A DNA stretch of 64,000 bases from Linum tenue (taxonomy: Eukaryota; Streptophyta; Magnoliopsida; Malpighiales; Linaceae): contig CAMGYJ010000011.1 of assembly GCA_946122785.1 (NCBI GenBank), positions 23,561,007 through 23,625,006 of the forward strand, written 5' to 3'. Below the pieces are notes generated by a model. That model did not search any database. It worked only from the letters and a program-made list of their open reading frames with translations, and was not told where the DNA came from. Position 1 is the stretch's first letter; the number at the start of each line of letters is the position of its first letter. Made by a program: the position numbers and the translations under genes. Positions 43,418-54,885 of the stretch are shown here, piece after piece.

Positions 43418-43973
43418 TGTTGGTGCCACGTTCCTCGAGTCCCACCCCTCTCGATCTCGACCCTTTCGTACTCACTAGGGGCGCCCGGATCCTGCAAGGA
43501 CAAGCGCCTAAAGGGCTAGGGAATGCCCGTTAGCACTCCGACGCCCAAGTCAGAACCAAGTCTAGAGAGAGAAGTATAAAGTCGGGTTTTAGTGTGAACA
43601 GCCAACCTGCATAAATGCTATCGACTGCCCCTATTTATACTCACCGAACCCGAGGTTGATCTCCACCACGTCACCATCCTCATTTAATGCTCTGTGCCCC
43701 TCTGTGAGACAGCTAACCGCCCTGTCAGGCTCCTGACACCTGACAGGCATCCCACAGCTCTGCCAGGCTCCTGACACACGACAGGCGCCCGCAGGCAGTG
43801 GTCCGCCATCCAGCTGGCTGCCACCTGGCTTTTGGTGCTTTATTCTTAAGATCTCTTCTCTTGTTTGGGCCCAAGGGCCACTAGTGGATATTGACTCTTA
43901 TCTTTTGGGCCTTGCCCCCCAACTCCTTCTTTGGGAGCCCAAACTCCTAGCTTGCTGGGCAATACCCCCAACA
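43418..43973 (-). repeat. 5' LTR of Tat element
   Basis: 556 bp. It differs from 32073-32628 only at one visible position (GGGCTAGGG versus GGGCTAAGG). TATA-like TATAAATAG on the minus strand is near 43631-43640. Confidence 0.95.
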
Positions 43974-43978
43974 AGTTA

Positions 43979-44552
43979 GTACATGGTAATTCTTGATAGA
44001 GATAGCTATCAATATAGAGGTATCCTGACTGTAGAAATATGGATTAAATTGATTGACAAGGATAATTAAATTTAATGAGATAAAATAGTAAACTCTTGTG
44101 TTTCCCTCGGAACTCTCCAATATCAATTTCTCCAAAATAGTTGATTTACTGAGTTACTTAATTTGTGTGTATCTTTGCAAATCATCACTTGATTACAACC
44201 TTTTCAATTTCTATAGTTTCTTGAACTAAATTTGTTAATTATTGAATGTTACCAATCCCCTAGAGAATGATAATTTTACTTGCATTTTATTACTTGTATG
44301 ACACTGTACACTTTTAGTTTTGTCATCTCCAGTGACCAAATATGGTTCTCGCATGCTTTTTTAAGTGACCAAATGTGGTCCTCATCTGCTTTTTAAGTGA
44401 CCAAAAATTAGTATGACTAGGATTTTTGGTACAAAACTTTAGATCACTTTAAATGTCAAACTGAAGATCATTTAAATGACCAATCGTGCAACTAAACTGC
44501 AATTTCAGCTACAAAATGCAAAATTAAATTTTAGGTAAATACAATAGGGTTA
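43979..44552. other. Unassigned TE flank with MULE-like repeats
   Basis: Continues the sequence left of the Tat element. GTGACCAAATATGG, GTGACCAAATGTGG and AAATGACCAATCGTGCAAC are in the inverse orientation to the MULE terminus at 26739. They may be that element's other end. No coding. Confidence 0.35.
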
Positions 44553-45235
44553 ATTGCATGATTGGTCACTCAGAATTACAAAAAACATTCAAGTTTGGTC
44601 ACTCAAAATATTTAAATCCATTGGTGGTACTTGAGTTTACTGAAACCGTTCACGTTTGGTCACTCTCCGTTAGAGGTGGCAATTTCAATCCAATCCACCA
44701 ATCCAATCCATCAATCCATTAAAAATATCCACCTAATCCAATCCATTTAAATCCAATCCATTTGATCCAAATCCAATTGGATTGGTGGATTCATGGATTG
44801 GATCCATGGATCATTGGCAAATTACGGTTTAGTAACTATAATTTTTATTTTTTACATTTTGGTACCTAAAATTTAATTTTTTATACGAAAATTATCATTG
44901 GAAAATTACGTTTTGGTACCTAAAATTTTTCATTGTGACATTTTAGTACCTAAACTTTTTACATTTTACATATTGGTCCTTGATTGAGGATGTCATTTGG
45001 ATTCATGGATAATCCACCAATCCACTTGATCCAATCCTTGAATCCACCAATCCATTACATCCAATCCATTTGATCCATGGATCCACCAATCCAATCCACC
45101 AATCCAATCCATTTGCCACCTCTACTCTCCGTCCAACTCCGTTAACTTTGGCTGATGTGGCAGTCAACTCTCAAAATTGACCGTTAATTTAGTGACGTGG
45201 CAATTAAGAAATAATAAATAAAATAAAATTTAATC
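44553..45235 (+). repeat. MULE left terminus, split by a hAT MITE
   Basis: AATAGGGTTAATTGCATGAT, repeated TTTGGTCACTC and GGCTGATGTGGCAGTCAAC are typical of Mutator-type termini. No matching inverted end was found up to 46126 or from 63630 to 64000, so the right end may be outside the window. Confidence 0.5.
44671..45124. mobile_element. hAT MITE (454 bp)
   Basis: The exact 8-bp TSD CTCTCCGT is at 44663-44670 and 45125-45132. Inverted ends are TAGAGGTGGCAA and TTTGCCACCTCTA. The body is made of repeated CCAATCCA / GGATTGG words. The same family recurs at 63807 and, decayed, at 15425. Confidence 0.92.
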
Positions 45236-45296
45236 TATTTTAATGTCGAACTCATTTTTACCATAAAACTAAAAAATAAAAAAATATTATAATTGT

Positions 45297-45893
45297 TGGG
45301 ATATAATATTGCTGCCCGCCACGCTTCTCCTCGACCACCCACTCGATCCCTGTACTCGCATTGCTCAGATTTCGGTCGGGAAACTCCGCCAGCTTCACGC
45401 CCCTGAAATTGAAAATCCTATCGCCGGCCAGAAACGCGAAATCGCAAGGTTTGTAGTCCAAGATAATGTTGTGGTTCGTAGCGCTTAGCAAGTTGAAGTC
45501 TGGCAACTTCAATCCCTGTGGAATCGAGCTCTAGCAGCACCCGATTCTGGAGCAGACAACCGACGACGAGTTCGAAGCAGCAGTTGAAATCTGCCGCGAG
45601 GCTTTGGCGGCGGAGACGCCATCGCAGAAGGAGATGCAACTGCTGCCAAAGTTGCCTGCGGCGTCTTTCATGAACGCAATGGTGTCGCAGCCGAAGACCC
45701 GGAGCTTGTTGTGAATGTTGGAGAATCAAAAGGGTCCGTCGCCAAGGTTGATGGACGGGTTGAAACCGTAGTCCTTCATCAGACCGATCTGGTTGTAGCA
45801 GCTGTAGGCGTCGCCAATAGCGGTGGAGAGGTTGCCTCCCTCGACTGAGACGGAGGTAAGAGAGGAACTAGCTTAGTTCCAGCTCATTCGCAG
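45297..45893 (-). pseudogene. WAK-like GUB domain fragment
   Basis: Minus-strand reading gives SVSVEGGNLSTAIGDAYSCY, NKLRVFGCDTIAFMKDAAG, SSVVCSRIGCC-stop-SSIPQGLK and DYKPCDFAFLAGD. This cysteine spacing and wording match the galacturonan-binding extracellular domain (GUB_WAK_bind) of wall-associated kinases. At least two stops are present: one at GCC*SSIP, where Gln is usual, and one near GPF*FSN. No kinase domain follows. It sits inside a MULE terminus, so gene capture (Pack-MULE) or a degraded WAK gene are the two readings. Confidence 0.75.
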
Positions 45894-46121
45894 GGTTATT
45901 TTTACAATAATATTAATCATGCATTCGAAATTAGAATTAAATTATTTTTGCGTTAATTAATCCTTTAGATTGATGCAATTTATTTGTAATCATAAACTTA
46001 TGAATCTCGTGTATGTACTTGTGTCCCACCCAATTAGTATAATTGATATAGTTGTGAATCTCGCGTATATCATATCTACTTTTGTGACTATTTAGTCTGG
46101 CCAGTGCTTCGCTTGCATGCC

Positions 46122-46126
46122 CTACG
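46122..46126. repeat. TSD of young Copia (CTACG)
   Basis: Matches 63625-63629. Confidence 0.9.
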
Positions 46127-46259
46127 TGTAAGGGATTTCAACCGTGTGTATTTCATTATGTAACAATGTATATTTATACAAGTACAGTGAGACAGAGTAC
46201 AAGAGGGAGAAGGAGAGAACTAATACAAATCCTATACATACTAGGATTTCTCCCTAATA
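46127..46259 (-). repeat. 3' LTR of young Copia
   Basis: 133 bp. A G-rich tract (minus strand TTGCGGGGGCG) lies directly inside. The pol stop codon falls within the LTR edge. Confidence 0.95.
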
Positions 46260-47437
46260 CGCCCCCGCAAGATGGAGGCAGCGTCAGCGAGTCCAATCTT
46301 GCAGCTCAGGAGTCGAAAGCGGGTAATCGGGAGAGCTTTAGTGAGCAGATCCGCTAGCTGAGAAGCAGTGGGCAAGTAGCGAATCAGAAGCTGCTTGGAG
46401 TTGACTAGCTGACGTACGAAGTGATAATCCAGAGCCAGATGTTTCATCCTGGAGTGAAATACTGGATTAGAGCTGAAGTTAACGGCACCGAGATTATCAC
46501 AGTAGAGAGTAGGAGCAGCAGGGAGCGAGTAGTGAAGCTCAGCAAGGAGATTCTGTATCCAAATAGTCTCTGAAGTGGCCAGAGCCAAAGCTCTGTATTC
46601 GGCCTCTGTGCTGGAGCGGGCAACAGTGCGCTGTTTCTTGGATTTCCACGAGATAAGTGTGTCACCGAGGTAGATGAGGAACCCGGAGGTGGACGTCCGA
46701 TCATCGACGTCACCAGCCCAGTCAGAGTCCGAGAAAACTCGAAGGGACAAAGGGGTCGACTGCCGAGTGATGTGGATGCCCAAGGATCGAGTTCCAGCAA
46801 TGAAGCGAAGGAGCCGCTTCACGTGCTGCCAGTGAGTAGAAGTCGGGGCATGCATGTACTGTGACAGCTTGTTTACTGCAAAGGCAATGTCAGGCCGCAT
46901 AGTGACGAGATACTGGAGGGCACCAACGACTTGCCGATAGAGAGTGGCATCAGACGGGGCCGAGCCATCAGAGAGTGTGAGACGAGTGGTCGATGCAAGA
47001 GGAGTCGAGGCCGGTTTGGCTTCATGCATCTGGAACCGCGTGAGGATATCGTTGACATACTTGTGTTGAGACAAGATGCAGCCCGACGACGTGGGAATGA
47101 CTTCAATCCCAAGAAAGAAATGAACATGACCAAGATGCTTCAAGGAGAACCGATCCGAGAGTTGAGCTTGAAAGGTCGTGAGAAATGCCGCATTATTGCC
47201 AGTGAGGAGCAAGTCATCAACATACATGAGGAAGTAAGCTAGGACACCACCACGTGAGTAGACAAACAGTGACGCATCGGAGCACGTCTTCACAAAGCCA
47301 CAAGAGAGGAGGAACTTACTGAGAGCATCATACCATGCACGTGGTGCTTGACGAAGGCCGTAGATAGCTTTGCGAAGGCGACACACGTGGTCAGGGAACT
47401 GAGGATCACGAAAGCCAGGCGGTTGCGTCATATAAAC
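46241..47437 (-). CDS. Copia pol, C-terminal part (RT-RNase H)
   Basis: Continues the RT interrupted at 60440. It begins YMTQPPGFRDPQF, then RLRKAIYGLRQAPRAWYDAL and the catalytic YVDDLLLTG. RNase H has SDSDWAGDVDDRTSTSG and SSTEAEYRALALATSE, then HSRMKHLALDYHFVRQLV. It ends REKS-stop at the LTR edge. No internal stops, so this half is intact. It copies element RNA into DNA and degrades the RNA strand. It cannot be expressed as one protein while the LARD sits in the RT codons. Confidence 0.92.
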   Translation of the reverse strand, partial: VYMTQPPGFRDPQFPDHVCRLRKAIYGLRQAPRAWYDALSKFLLSCGFVKTCSDASLFVYSRGGVLAYFLMYVDDLLLTGNNAAFLTTFQAQLSDRFSLKHLGHVHFFLGIEVIPTSSGCILSQHKYVNDILTRFQMHEAKPASTPLASTTRLTLSDGSAPSDATLYRQVVGALQYLVTMRPDIAFAVNKLSQYMHAPTSTHWQHVKRLLRFIAGTRSLGIHITRQSTPLSLRVFSDSDWAGDVDDRTSTSGFLIYLGDTLISWKSKKQRTVARSSTEAEYRALALATSETIWIQNLLAELHYSLPAAPTLYCDNLGAVNFSSNPVFHSRMKHLALDYHFVRQLVNSKQLLIRYLPTASQLADLLTKALPITRFRLLSCKIGLADAASILRGRIREKS

Positions 47438-48213
47438 TGTAGACACCACATTTTGTCCGGAGCAACCATCCTACTCAAAACTCAAAAGAATACCCAACTT
47501 AAAAAGAAAACTCAAGTGAAATTTGGACGACGTTGGTTGAGATTAGCAGTGGCCAATCAATAAGTACCAACGATTTTCGAGTCCGTTTTATTTGGTTTGA
47601 ACATTTGTATAGGTAGTATTAGCAGTAGCTAATGGTTACCAAATTCCCCTTATGCCGTCACGACCTATACTAATATCGTTGCATTAAGTTGGTCGAATTG
47701 GTCTAAAGTTGGTCAAAAGGGATATAACGATTGGTAATTTTGCTTAACAACCGAAATCCATGGTTTGGGAAGCATGGATTAGACGTTTGGATATGGTTTG
47801 AAATTGGATAAGCAAGCAAATTGGGTTGGAAGGATCAATTGAATTTTTGAGCAATACATACAAGGATCATCTCATTCTAAAAGCAATAACATAAATAAAT
47901 AAATAAATGTGCAACTACAAATTACAATTTATTAACTTTTAAGATACACTTAGTAATTATACATTAAAAAAAAAAACTATCAGAAACAAACCCACACCAG
48001 CAGCCCAATTCTCAAACCATAAACACAATCCAGGCCCATATCTCAGCCCAATTAACTCTGGTCAACCCGGGTCAACTCTGGTCGAGCCAGTCAACTCGGG
48101 TCGACCGGGTCAGCTCTGGCCGACCCGGTCAACCAAACCCATCATCCTTATCTTATCTACAAGAACAGCAGAACCGCCGAGCATCAGAGTAGTAGAGTAG
48201 TAGAGTAGCAGAA

Positions 48214-48681
48214 ATGACTGCCATCTCAAAAGGAGGAATTCGGCCACCTCCTCCAAAGAACCAACACCGAATTGCCAACACAAAAGTTGGTTCAGACAAC
48301 CACCTCAAGAGCAAAGGAGGAGCAGCCAACACACAAATAAGAACAGTAAAAAAGCAACTATATATATATAGGAGCTGGTCGGTTACAAAAGGGGAGAGAA
48401 AAAGGATTGGAGAAGGAGATACAAAGAGAGTGATAAGGAGGCCTAATTATCGGAAAGGGGGCTTTCTTTGGTTTTTCCAGAAAAATAGAGAGAACAATAG
48501 CACAAAATTACACAGCAAGTTTGATAGGAGAAGAGGACAGTCGATTGAAAGAGCAAAGGATAAACAACAAGCAACCATCATCGTCAAACGGCAAAAGAAC
48601 AAGGTTGGTGTTTCGCTAATCCATCTCAATCATGAAGCATTTGCCATCCATATAAATAATCATTCAACCCAATACATCTAA
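48214..48681 (+). CDS. LTR-borne open frame, 155 codons
   Basis: Starts MTAISKGGIRPPPPKNQHRI and is basic throughout, with no known domain. It is repeated exactly in the right LTR (57687-58154). The TATA-like box at 48361 lies inside it, which argues against it being translated from the element's main transcript. It could be expressed only from an outside promoter. Probably chance. Confidence 0.2.
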   Translation: MTAISKGGIRPPPPKNQHRIANTKVGSDNHLKSKGGAANTQIRTVKKQLYIYRSWSVTKGERKRIGEGDTKRVIRRPNYRKGGFLWFFQKNRENNSTKLHSKFDRRRGQSIERAKDKQQATIIVKRQKNKVGVSLIHLNHEAFAIHINNHSTQYI

Positions 48682-50137
48682 AAACATAGTAGAAAGTAAG
48701 GATATATATGTTTTTATGCCAGATCTGTATGTATGTTGATGATGGGAGCATTCAAACTCTCTACGCGCTTGTTGCTTTCATTCAAATTCTTAATCTTGTT
48801 GTGAATCTGTCAATCTAATCTTAAGTAACGAACTAAACATAACCAGACTGTTTACTTGAATATATTTCATCATTTTGTGGAGGTATGGTAAACACACATA
48901 TATGCTAGCCAGCAAAAGCAATACGTTATTTATACCCACTAGTTACATTTACTTGTGCTTAAATCCGATTTGCTTATTATAGATAGATAGTGCTAGATTT
49001 GACTCAATACGATTAGGTAGTGATTTCGGGTTTATTAAATCACAAAGATAACAATTTCCTAGTGTTTTTCATCATATATAGAATATAGTAGAAAAGCTTC
49101 AACCTCGCAATCGACCCGCAAAACCATAGTATAAGGAACCAGTTAATCGCAAACAAATAAGAGCTCAAGTTTATGATTTAGTCACAAGCAGAGGCTGTGA
49201 CTTTAAGTTTCTTCTAAGATTGTTAAAACTTAGCAAAAAACGGATTTTCATATAACCAACATTAGGCTGCACCTAAATTGGTGATCCAAGCCATTACCGA
49301 TGCTATACCCCCAAATTCCAATCCTAAACAAGAACAACAATTTTCTTTCTTCTGAAATCACAAGCAGGGGCTGTGATTTTCGGTTATCTTAAAATTATTT
49401 AGAATTTCAAACCTTAGTAGAAAAAATTATTTTCTTAGTCACGATACACACCAATTCAGCCGGCAGATTAAGAAATTACATCCTAGCTATTAAAAACCCT
49501 AGTCAAAATTAATTAAAACCATCTAACCTAGGAAGATCGAAACAAATAGAGGAAGAACTCACCCAATACAAAATCGGTGCCGGAGTCTTTGTCGCCGGCG
49601 GCAAGGCTCGCCGCCCCCTCTCCCCCTCGATCAAACACCAGAGAGAACCCAAAAACCAAAACGGAAGGTCAGAATCCTAGAATAGCTCTTAAACCGAGAT
49701 CGATAAAAAGATAACATGCAAGGGTAGAAGTCGCTTACCGCCGACGTGAGGACCTTCCGGATCATCTTCGTTTTGTGGTCTACAAAGGGATTTCTGCTTG
49801 TCGTCACTTTCCTGGGGATTTCGTTCGAGTTTCATCAGAAGGAGAGGGTAGGCAGATCGAGGGATAGAATAAGAGAAGCCGTCTTTCCCATCTCCCTCGT
49901 CGATTTCGAAAGAAAAGGCTAGGATTCTTCGATTTTTGACGGGTTTTCGTTTCTGGACGAGAGAGGAGAGAACCAGAGGTTGAGAGCGGCCGATTTAGGG
50001 TTAGGAGGCTGCAAAAAGGAATTTATACCTGTCGGGTCTAAATGACATAATTGCCCCTAGGTTTTCGTTGCAAATACACACCCCTGCCACCGCGTTTTTC
50101 AGTAATTACAAAACTACCCTCCCCCCTTCTCTTAAAC

Positions 50138-50251
50138 AAAACGAGAAACCAAAATAAATGCTGCTGGAGGGGTTTCGAACCGATGTCCTCAAGGGCGAAC
50201 ACGCTCCGACTAGTGAGCCAGCCAGTTGGGCTACCGGCCCATTTTTCGTTA
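50138..50251 (-). mobile_element. tRNA-derived SINE-like insert in the 5' LTR
   Basis: On the minus strand: TAGCCCAACTGG matches a Pol III A box, and GGTTCGAAACC a B box ~48 bases later. The stretch between reads like a degenerate tRNA. It is flanked by a 7-bp repeat (CTTAAAC on the plus strand, 50131-50137 and 50252-50258) and ends in TTTT. Length is 114 bp. It differs from a true tRNA gene in lacking a paired acceptor stem. It recurs at 59610-59723. Confidence 0.6.
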
Positions 50252-50963
50252 CTTAAACCATCCCGCTTAGTTTTATTTTGTTTAAATTTCTTAATACGAA
50301 ATGTTGAATGCGGATTAAGTTTATCTTGCCTCTTTTCTAATACATCAAAATACTTCCCAATGACTAAAATCCTTGCAATAATCAATTTAAATTTTTATTA
50401 ACAAAGTTATAATACGAGATTTACGTTCAGTGGGACGTGATGAAATTACACCCAAAACGATCAAAGTTAAGAACCACGATCGGTGGAACGTGGTTAAGAT
50501 TACATTTTAAATCATCAAAGTTCGAACGAACTACGTGGACTTTGATCCCGTATAACGGGTACGTAGGCAACCGATAAGGTTCGAGTCCAACTAACCAATT
50601 AACTTTATTTTTCAATTGTACGTCAGTGGACGTATAAAATCATAAATTAATATGATAAAACTCTTCAGCGGTCCAGTGGGACCCTACAAATATCAATAAT
50701 TATTAAAAACACACCCAACTCATATAAACTTATCAAACTTAAGTAGTACCGATTTAGGGCGTTGTGGGGGTGTTGCTTAACTTCCCCACACGTAACCGTA
50801 CTCCCGAACCCAGAACTTTATTTTCGCAGACCAAGTCTCGGTTCTGATCCTAAGGTTAGAGCCGACTCGAAGAGTGTTCGATCCACTCCAAGTAAGATCG
50901 ATGGCGACTCCCAAAAACAGCCGACGCGACGACATCGGACCCCCGGAGGGACGGTTGCGACAG

Positions 50964-50982
50964 TTGGCGACTCCGCTGGGGA
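50964..50982 (+). other. Primer-binding site of LARD
   Basis: TTGGCGACTCCGCTGGGGA follows the LTR end ..GCGACA G. The complement ends in CCA(A), as expected for a tRNA 3' end. The wording is that of Ogre-type elements. Confidence 0.75.
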
Positions 50983-53900
50983 CCTCGAGAGTCGAGCTAC
51001 ATAATTAAGTTCGATAAGTTTTCTATTTTCCTATTACGTGTTGGGTGTATACTTTCTTATTTGCGCAATTATATTTTCGCAATTAAATTCTGTATTCATG
51101 CATAAAAGCTCTATACCCGAGCTATCCTTTTAGAAAATTGAAAGGAGTACCGTGACATCCACAGTAGTGGTAGTCACGCAAAACTTTCTAACCAAGTTGA
51201 ACTCGGATCCGAGGTTGATCTTGAGGTATCCAGCCAGTTCGAAAGGGCTATGGTAGGATACAACTTGGGAGCCAAATCCCTAGGAATTCCCCCTGCCAAC
51301 ATATAGTAAGCATAGAGACCTCCTTAAGCCGTCCAAAACAATCCTCAAAGCCACCTTAAAACCATGTCGGCACGCCGTCCGAAAGCCCTAGGTCTACCTA
51401 AATAGGGTAATGATGTAATTATATGTGTTTACTTATCCAAATGTATGTTTGCTTACGATGTAATTATACGTGTTTTATCTTTTACTCGTAAAACTGTGTG
51501 ATTGCATGAATGAAAAACGTTTTCAAAATTCATAAACATCATTCTCTCATAAGATTTTCATTCACTCATTAACAACTTATCATAAAAAGATTAAAAAAAA
51601 ACTCACATGCATCAAGTGGGAAATGAATTTGCATTCATACATCATTAACATTTTGCATAAGCATCACGCCTACACCATCTTTAAAAAAAAAAAGAAATAA
51701 TTTGACAATATTGAGACAGTCCAGGTTTCCTCTAAATTGCTCTTCCTCAAGGAAAATTCAAATCCTTAAACATCGGCAGGATCCAAAGTTATGCTCATTT
51801 CGGAGTCATTATAGAGGGAATTATACTTCATCAAAAGAAGGTTAGCGACACTTGAAGAAATGAAAGGGCATGTGAGCATTTTCCATAAGGCTTCGTCAAA
51901 AATTTGAAGAAAACCACGACTCACTGCTGGAGAGAAACCACAACTTGCAGCCTAATCAAGAAAATCATTAGGCAAACTCAAGGCATGGATGATGTTGATT
52001 ATCATCGACTAATCGAGACATTTTACCTTGCTAAAAGTTGTATCAGTTTTGCTTGCATCATCATGAATAAAAGATCTTTCAATTTTCGACCTCTTTGGAG
52101 CATCGTGTGAATAGTATCAATCTTGAATTAAGAGTTCGCATCAATGGATTTTTTTATTATCAAAATAACGAATGCCACTTCGAATTCTTTTCTTTTAAAA
52201 CGGATTTATCTTCTACGAACATGAAAGCTATCAAAATCCAATTTTATTTTCAAGTTAAGCCATGAGATTGTCATGCTAAGAAAATGGGAACACCCCACTG
52301 GTGTCGAGCGATTATAAATACCATGCTACCATTGATAAATTTAGCACCCACTGGTGTTGAGAGTGTACGTGTTTCGCTAAAATCGAGAGATAAACACCAT
52401 AATGGTAACCACGAGTCATGTGAGTTAATAGTCAAAAGGTGTAATGAGTATACGACATCATGCTACTTGTAGAATCTCGACATCACTATAGACGCCTTTC
52501 GCCAACAAATTGAGACTTAGTTGACGTGAAGTCAAATAGCCAAATCCCAATGCACAGGGGGCCAAACATTAGTATCATACCAAGAAAACCCTCGCAGATT
52601 CTCATGACTAGAATATCGAGGAAGATCAAAGATATAATTTAGCATACAAAGGAATCACACGCAGGAAGCACTCATGTCCTCGGTTTAGGAGCCTACATCC
52701 TTACAGGCGGAGAGCGTCCATTAAGCTTACACGTCAAAGTCCGATCGTGAGATATTTGCGCAATACCGGCAAGCAAATGGTGTCAGCATCCCCACTTCTA
52801 CCCAAAAAGAATAGCCAATTTAATCTAGTTATCGAAAAGTGGTACTCACATCATCGATCATCAAGAAGACTCTCTACCTTTCGATAGTCGTCCTACCAAA
52901 TACAAGTACTAGATCAGGTAAAATGTGAAACATATATGGGGGCATGACAGAGTCAAGTAAGTCCCACACGCAAAAAAAAAAAAAAAAAAAAAAAAGAGAG
53001 CGAAAAGCAAATAAAAAAAAGACAAGAAAAACAAACAAAATATCGTGGGACTTACAATCTGGGTGCCCCGGTTTAGCATTTGAAGTACCAACTATCTGTA
53101 CCAAGCCAAGATCTTGGCCGATCAACCTCAAGATACGGCAATGAGACCTTCAAACAAGAAACTTCCATGATAAGAAAATCGTCATAGCCAAAACCACATC
53201 ACCCAAGGTACTCATCATTTTGAGAGGAAGCCAGAAGCTGAAAATCCACGACGTTCAACATTTAGAGGCCAAACAAGTATCTCGACAAGTCCTAAGCCAG
53301 ATTGCACTCACTAATGAAAAATACTGGGGGGCAAACCCAGTTGAAGGTACATTCCCAGCAAAATTCACCAATATTTTCGAACAAGACTTTGTCGGCCAAA
53401 AGATCCAGATAATAAGTCAATCCCATACTTTGGGGGCAAAGCCAAAATCCCTCTACAAGAAGCTTTATACAGATATTGTCGATAAATTATACTTCAAGAA
53501 CAAGGAGGCTCGTATCCTCAAAGTCATGTCGAACAAAATCCCTTTTCATTGGAAGTTGAAGACCGTCTACGACAACGCCATGCGGAAGTCTCCTAAATCA
53601 ATTACATCAAGGTATCCCATATCGAATAAATCTTCACAAGGAACACTGTTGGCCATCAACATAAAAGGCGACGTCTCAAGGTGACCAGAATCTTAATGAT
53701 AGCTGAAGTGTCGTACACTCAAATCACCTATAGGATTGAGTGATGAGAGAAATACAAAGCGGGAATGAAAGCGAGCAAAATCAAAAGCAAGAGTGAGAGC
53801 GAGGGCTTACTGATATTCTCATGGCTTGGCTTACACTTCTCTTATTAAAAAGAAAACCAAATTTGGCAACATGACAACTACCACACAAAAACGGTTTTCT

Positions 53901-54860
53901 CCAGTTTGCACACACTTCTCGAAACCAAAGTCTTGACATGGCTTTCAATTTTAATTCTCTAATAAGCGTTTTTCAAACATTTTTGCTTTCGTCTTAAGTC
54001 AAGATTGATATAGTCACTCTTTGTTCCGGAGAATAGAAAGTGAGTAACGGATCTTCAGGAGCAAAAATGGCGCAGCATGGAAGAAGGGGAAGTCTGAATA
54101 CCCAAGAATCGAAAATCAACTTTTCACTCATGAGTTGATGGAGAAAACTCAAGGAGTTAGAGAGCATCCAATCTCATTAAACCAACCAGCAAACCTACTA
54201 TCCTTCAACTTCATGGCCCGAAGGAGGAGGAACCAACATACCGCACATACCAAGAGATATACAACTCTAAAACATGTGGGCCCAATCCTAACCGACGGGA
54301 AGGCTGAAGCAGTACACATGCTCAGCTCACCTCACAAAGTATACCTTCGCCCAACTACTACCAAGAAGATATATCTCAAGACAACAAGTTCAAAGTCGCT
54401 TCAGCATAAGCATGAACTATGGATCGAGTTGATCAAAAGGGATTGACAATCTTGGAAGATGAGCAATTTAAAGGAGTCCCAGACCAAAAAAAATATAATA
54501 AATAAAAATTGCATAGAGATTATCAAAGGCATCACATCCTTTTTTGCACTCAAACATTCACGAATTCATCAGCATAATTCGTCACGCAATCAATTTCGAA
54601 AATCATTTTGATACTCCTTAAAGAACATCATCATATGTTAAAATGAATCATGCATTAATTGCCGACAATCTCCAAAACAACTCATACATCTAGTTGGATT
54701 TTCAATGTCTGTTAAAAGATATCATTGCAAGTTAAAACACTGCATTCGCGTGAATTCTTCAAGTCTCACGTTTAGTCTTCAAGTGCATTTATGACGAGTC
54801 ATAACATCGGTTTAGGTTTGTCCTAAACGAATACAATGAACACACGATATCGGTGTTGGC
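50983..54860 (+). other. LARD interior, no recognisable gag-pol
   Basis: About 3.9 kb with scattered short frames, the longest being 154 codons at 53220-53684. I see none of the expected motifs: no zinc knuckle, no DTG/DSG protease, no YVDD, no integrase zinc finger. An A tract lies at 52973-52994. Confidence 0.75.
53220..53684 (+). CDS. Unknown 154-codon frame in LARD
   Basis: Begins MRGSQKLKIHDVQHLEAKQV. Lysine-rich with no domain that I recognise. Two other frames at 51904 and 54135 are shorter. They may be decayed remains of a gag region or chance frames. Confidence 0.2.
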   Translation: MRGSQKLKIHDVQHLEAKQVSRQVLSQIALTNEKYWGANPVEGTFPAKFTNIFEQDFVGQKIQIISQSHTLGAKPKSLYKKLYTDIVDKLYFKNKEARILKVMSNKIPFHWKLKTVYDNAMRKSPKSITSRYPISNKSSQGTLLAINIKGDVSR

Positions 54861-54885
54861 GAAGAATCACAAGTCTTCCAATAAA

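Larger units (their letters stand above)
32073..43973 (-). mobile_element. Tat-lineage Gypsy retrotransposon, 11.9 kb
   Basis: Bounded by two 556-bp LTRs that differ, by eye, at a single base. It is flanked by the TSD AGTTA (32068-32072 and 43974-43978), so it is a recent insertion. On the minus strand it encodes gag, protease, RT, RNase H, a second RNase H and integrase. The tandem RNase H pair is a hallmark of the Tat group. Between integrase and the 3' LTR it carries an additional gene in antisense (33411-37502, plus strand), an arrangement known in some Tat elements. A hAT element with another hAT inside interrupts that gene. Three frame breaks affect gag-pol, so this copy may be unable to move alone. 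Confidence 0.93.
47438..50962 (+). repeat. 5' LTR of LARD
   Basis: 3525 bp. It has a TATA-like TATATATATAGG at 48361, a 155-codon frame (48214-48681), GGTCAACTCTGGTC-type repeats (48060-48130) and a SINE-like insert at 50138-50251. Confidence 0.95.

Noticed and set aside
50160..50245. A functional tRNA gene on the minus strand
   Set aside because: A and B boxes are present but the acceptor stem does not pair and flanking repeats fit a SINE better. It also recurs in both LTRs.
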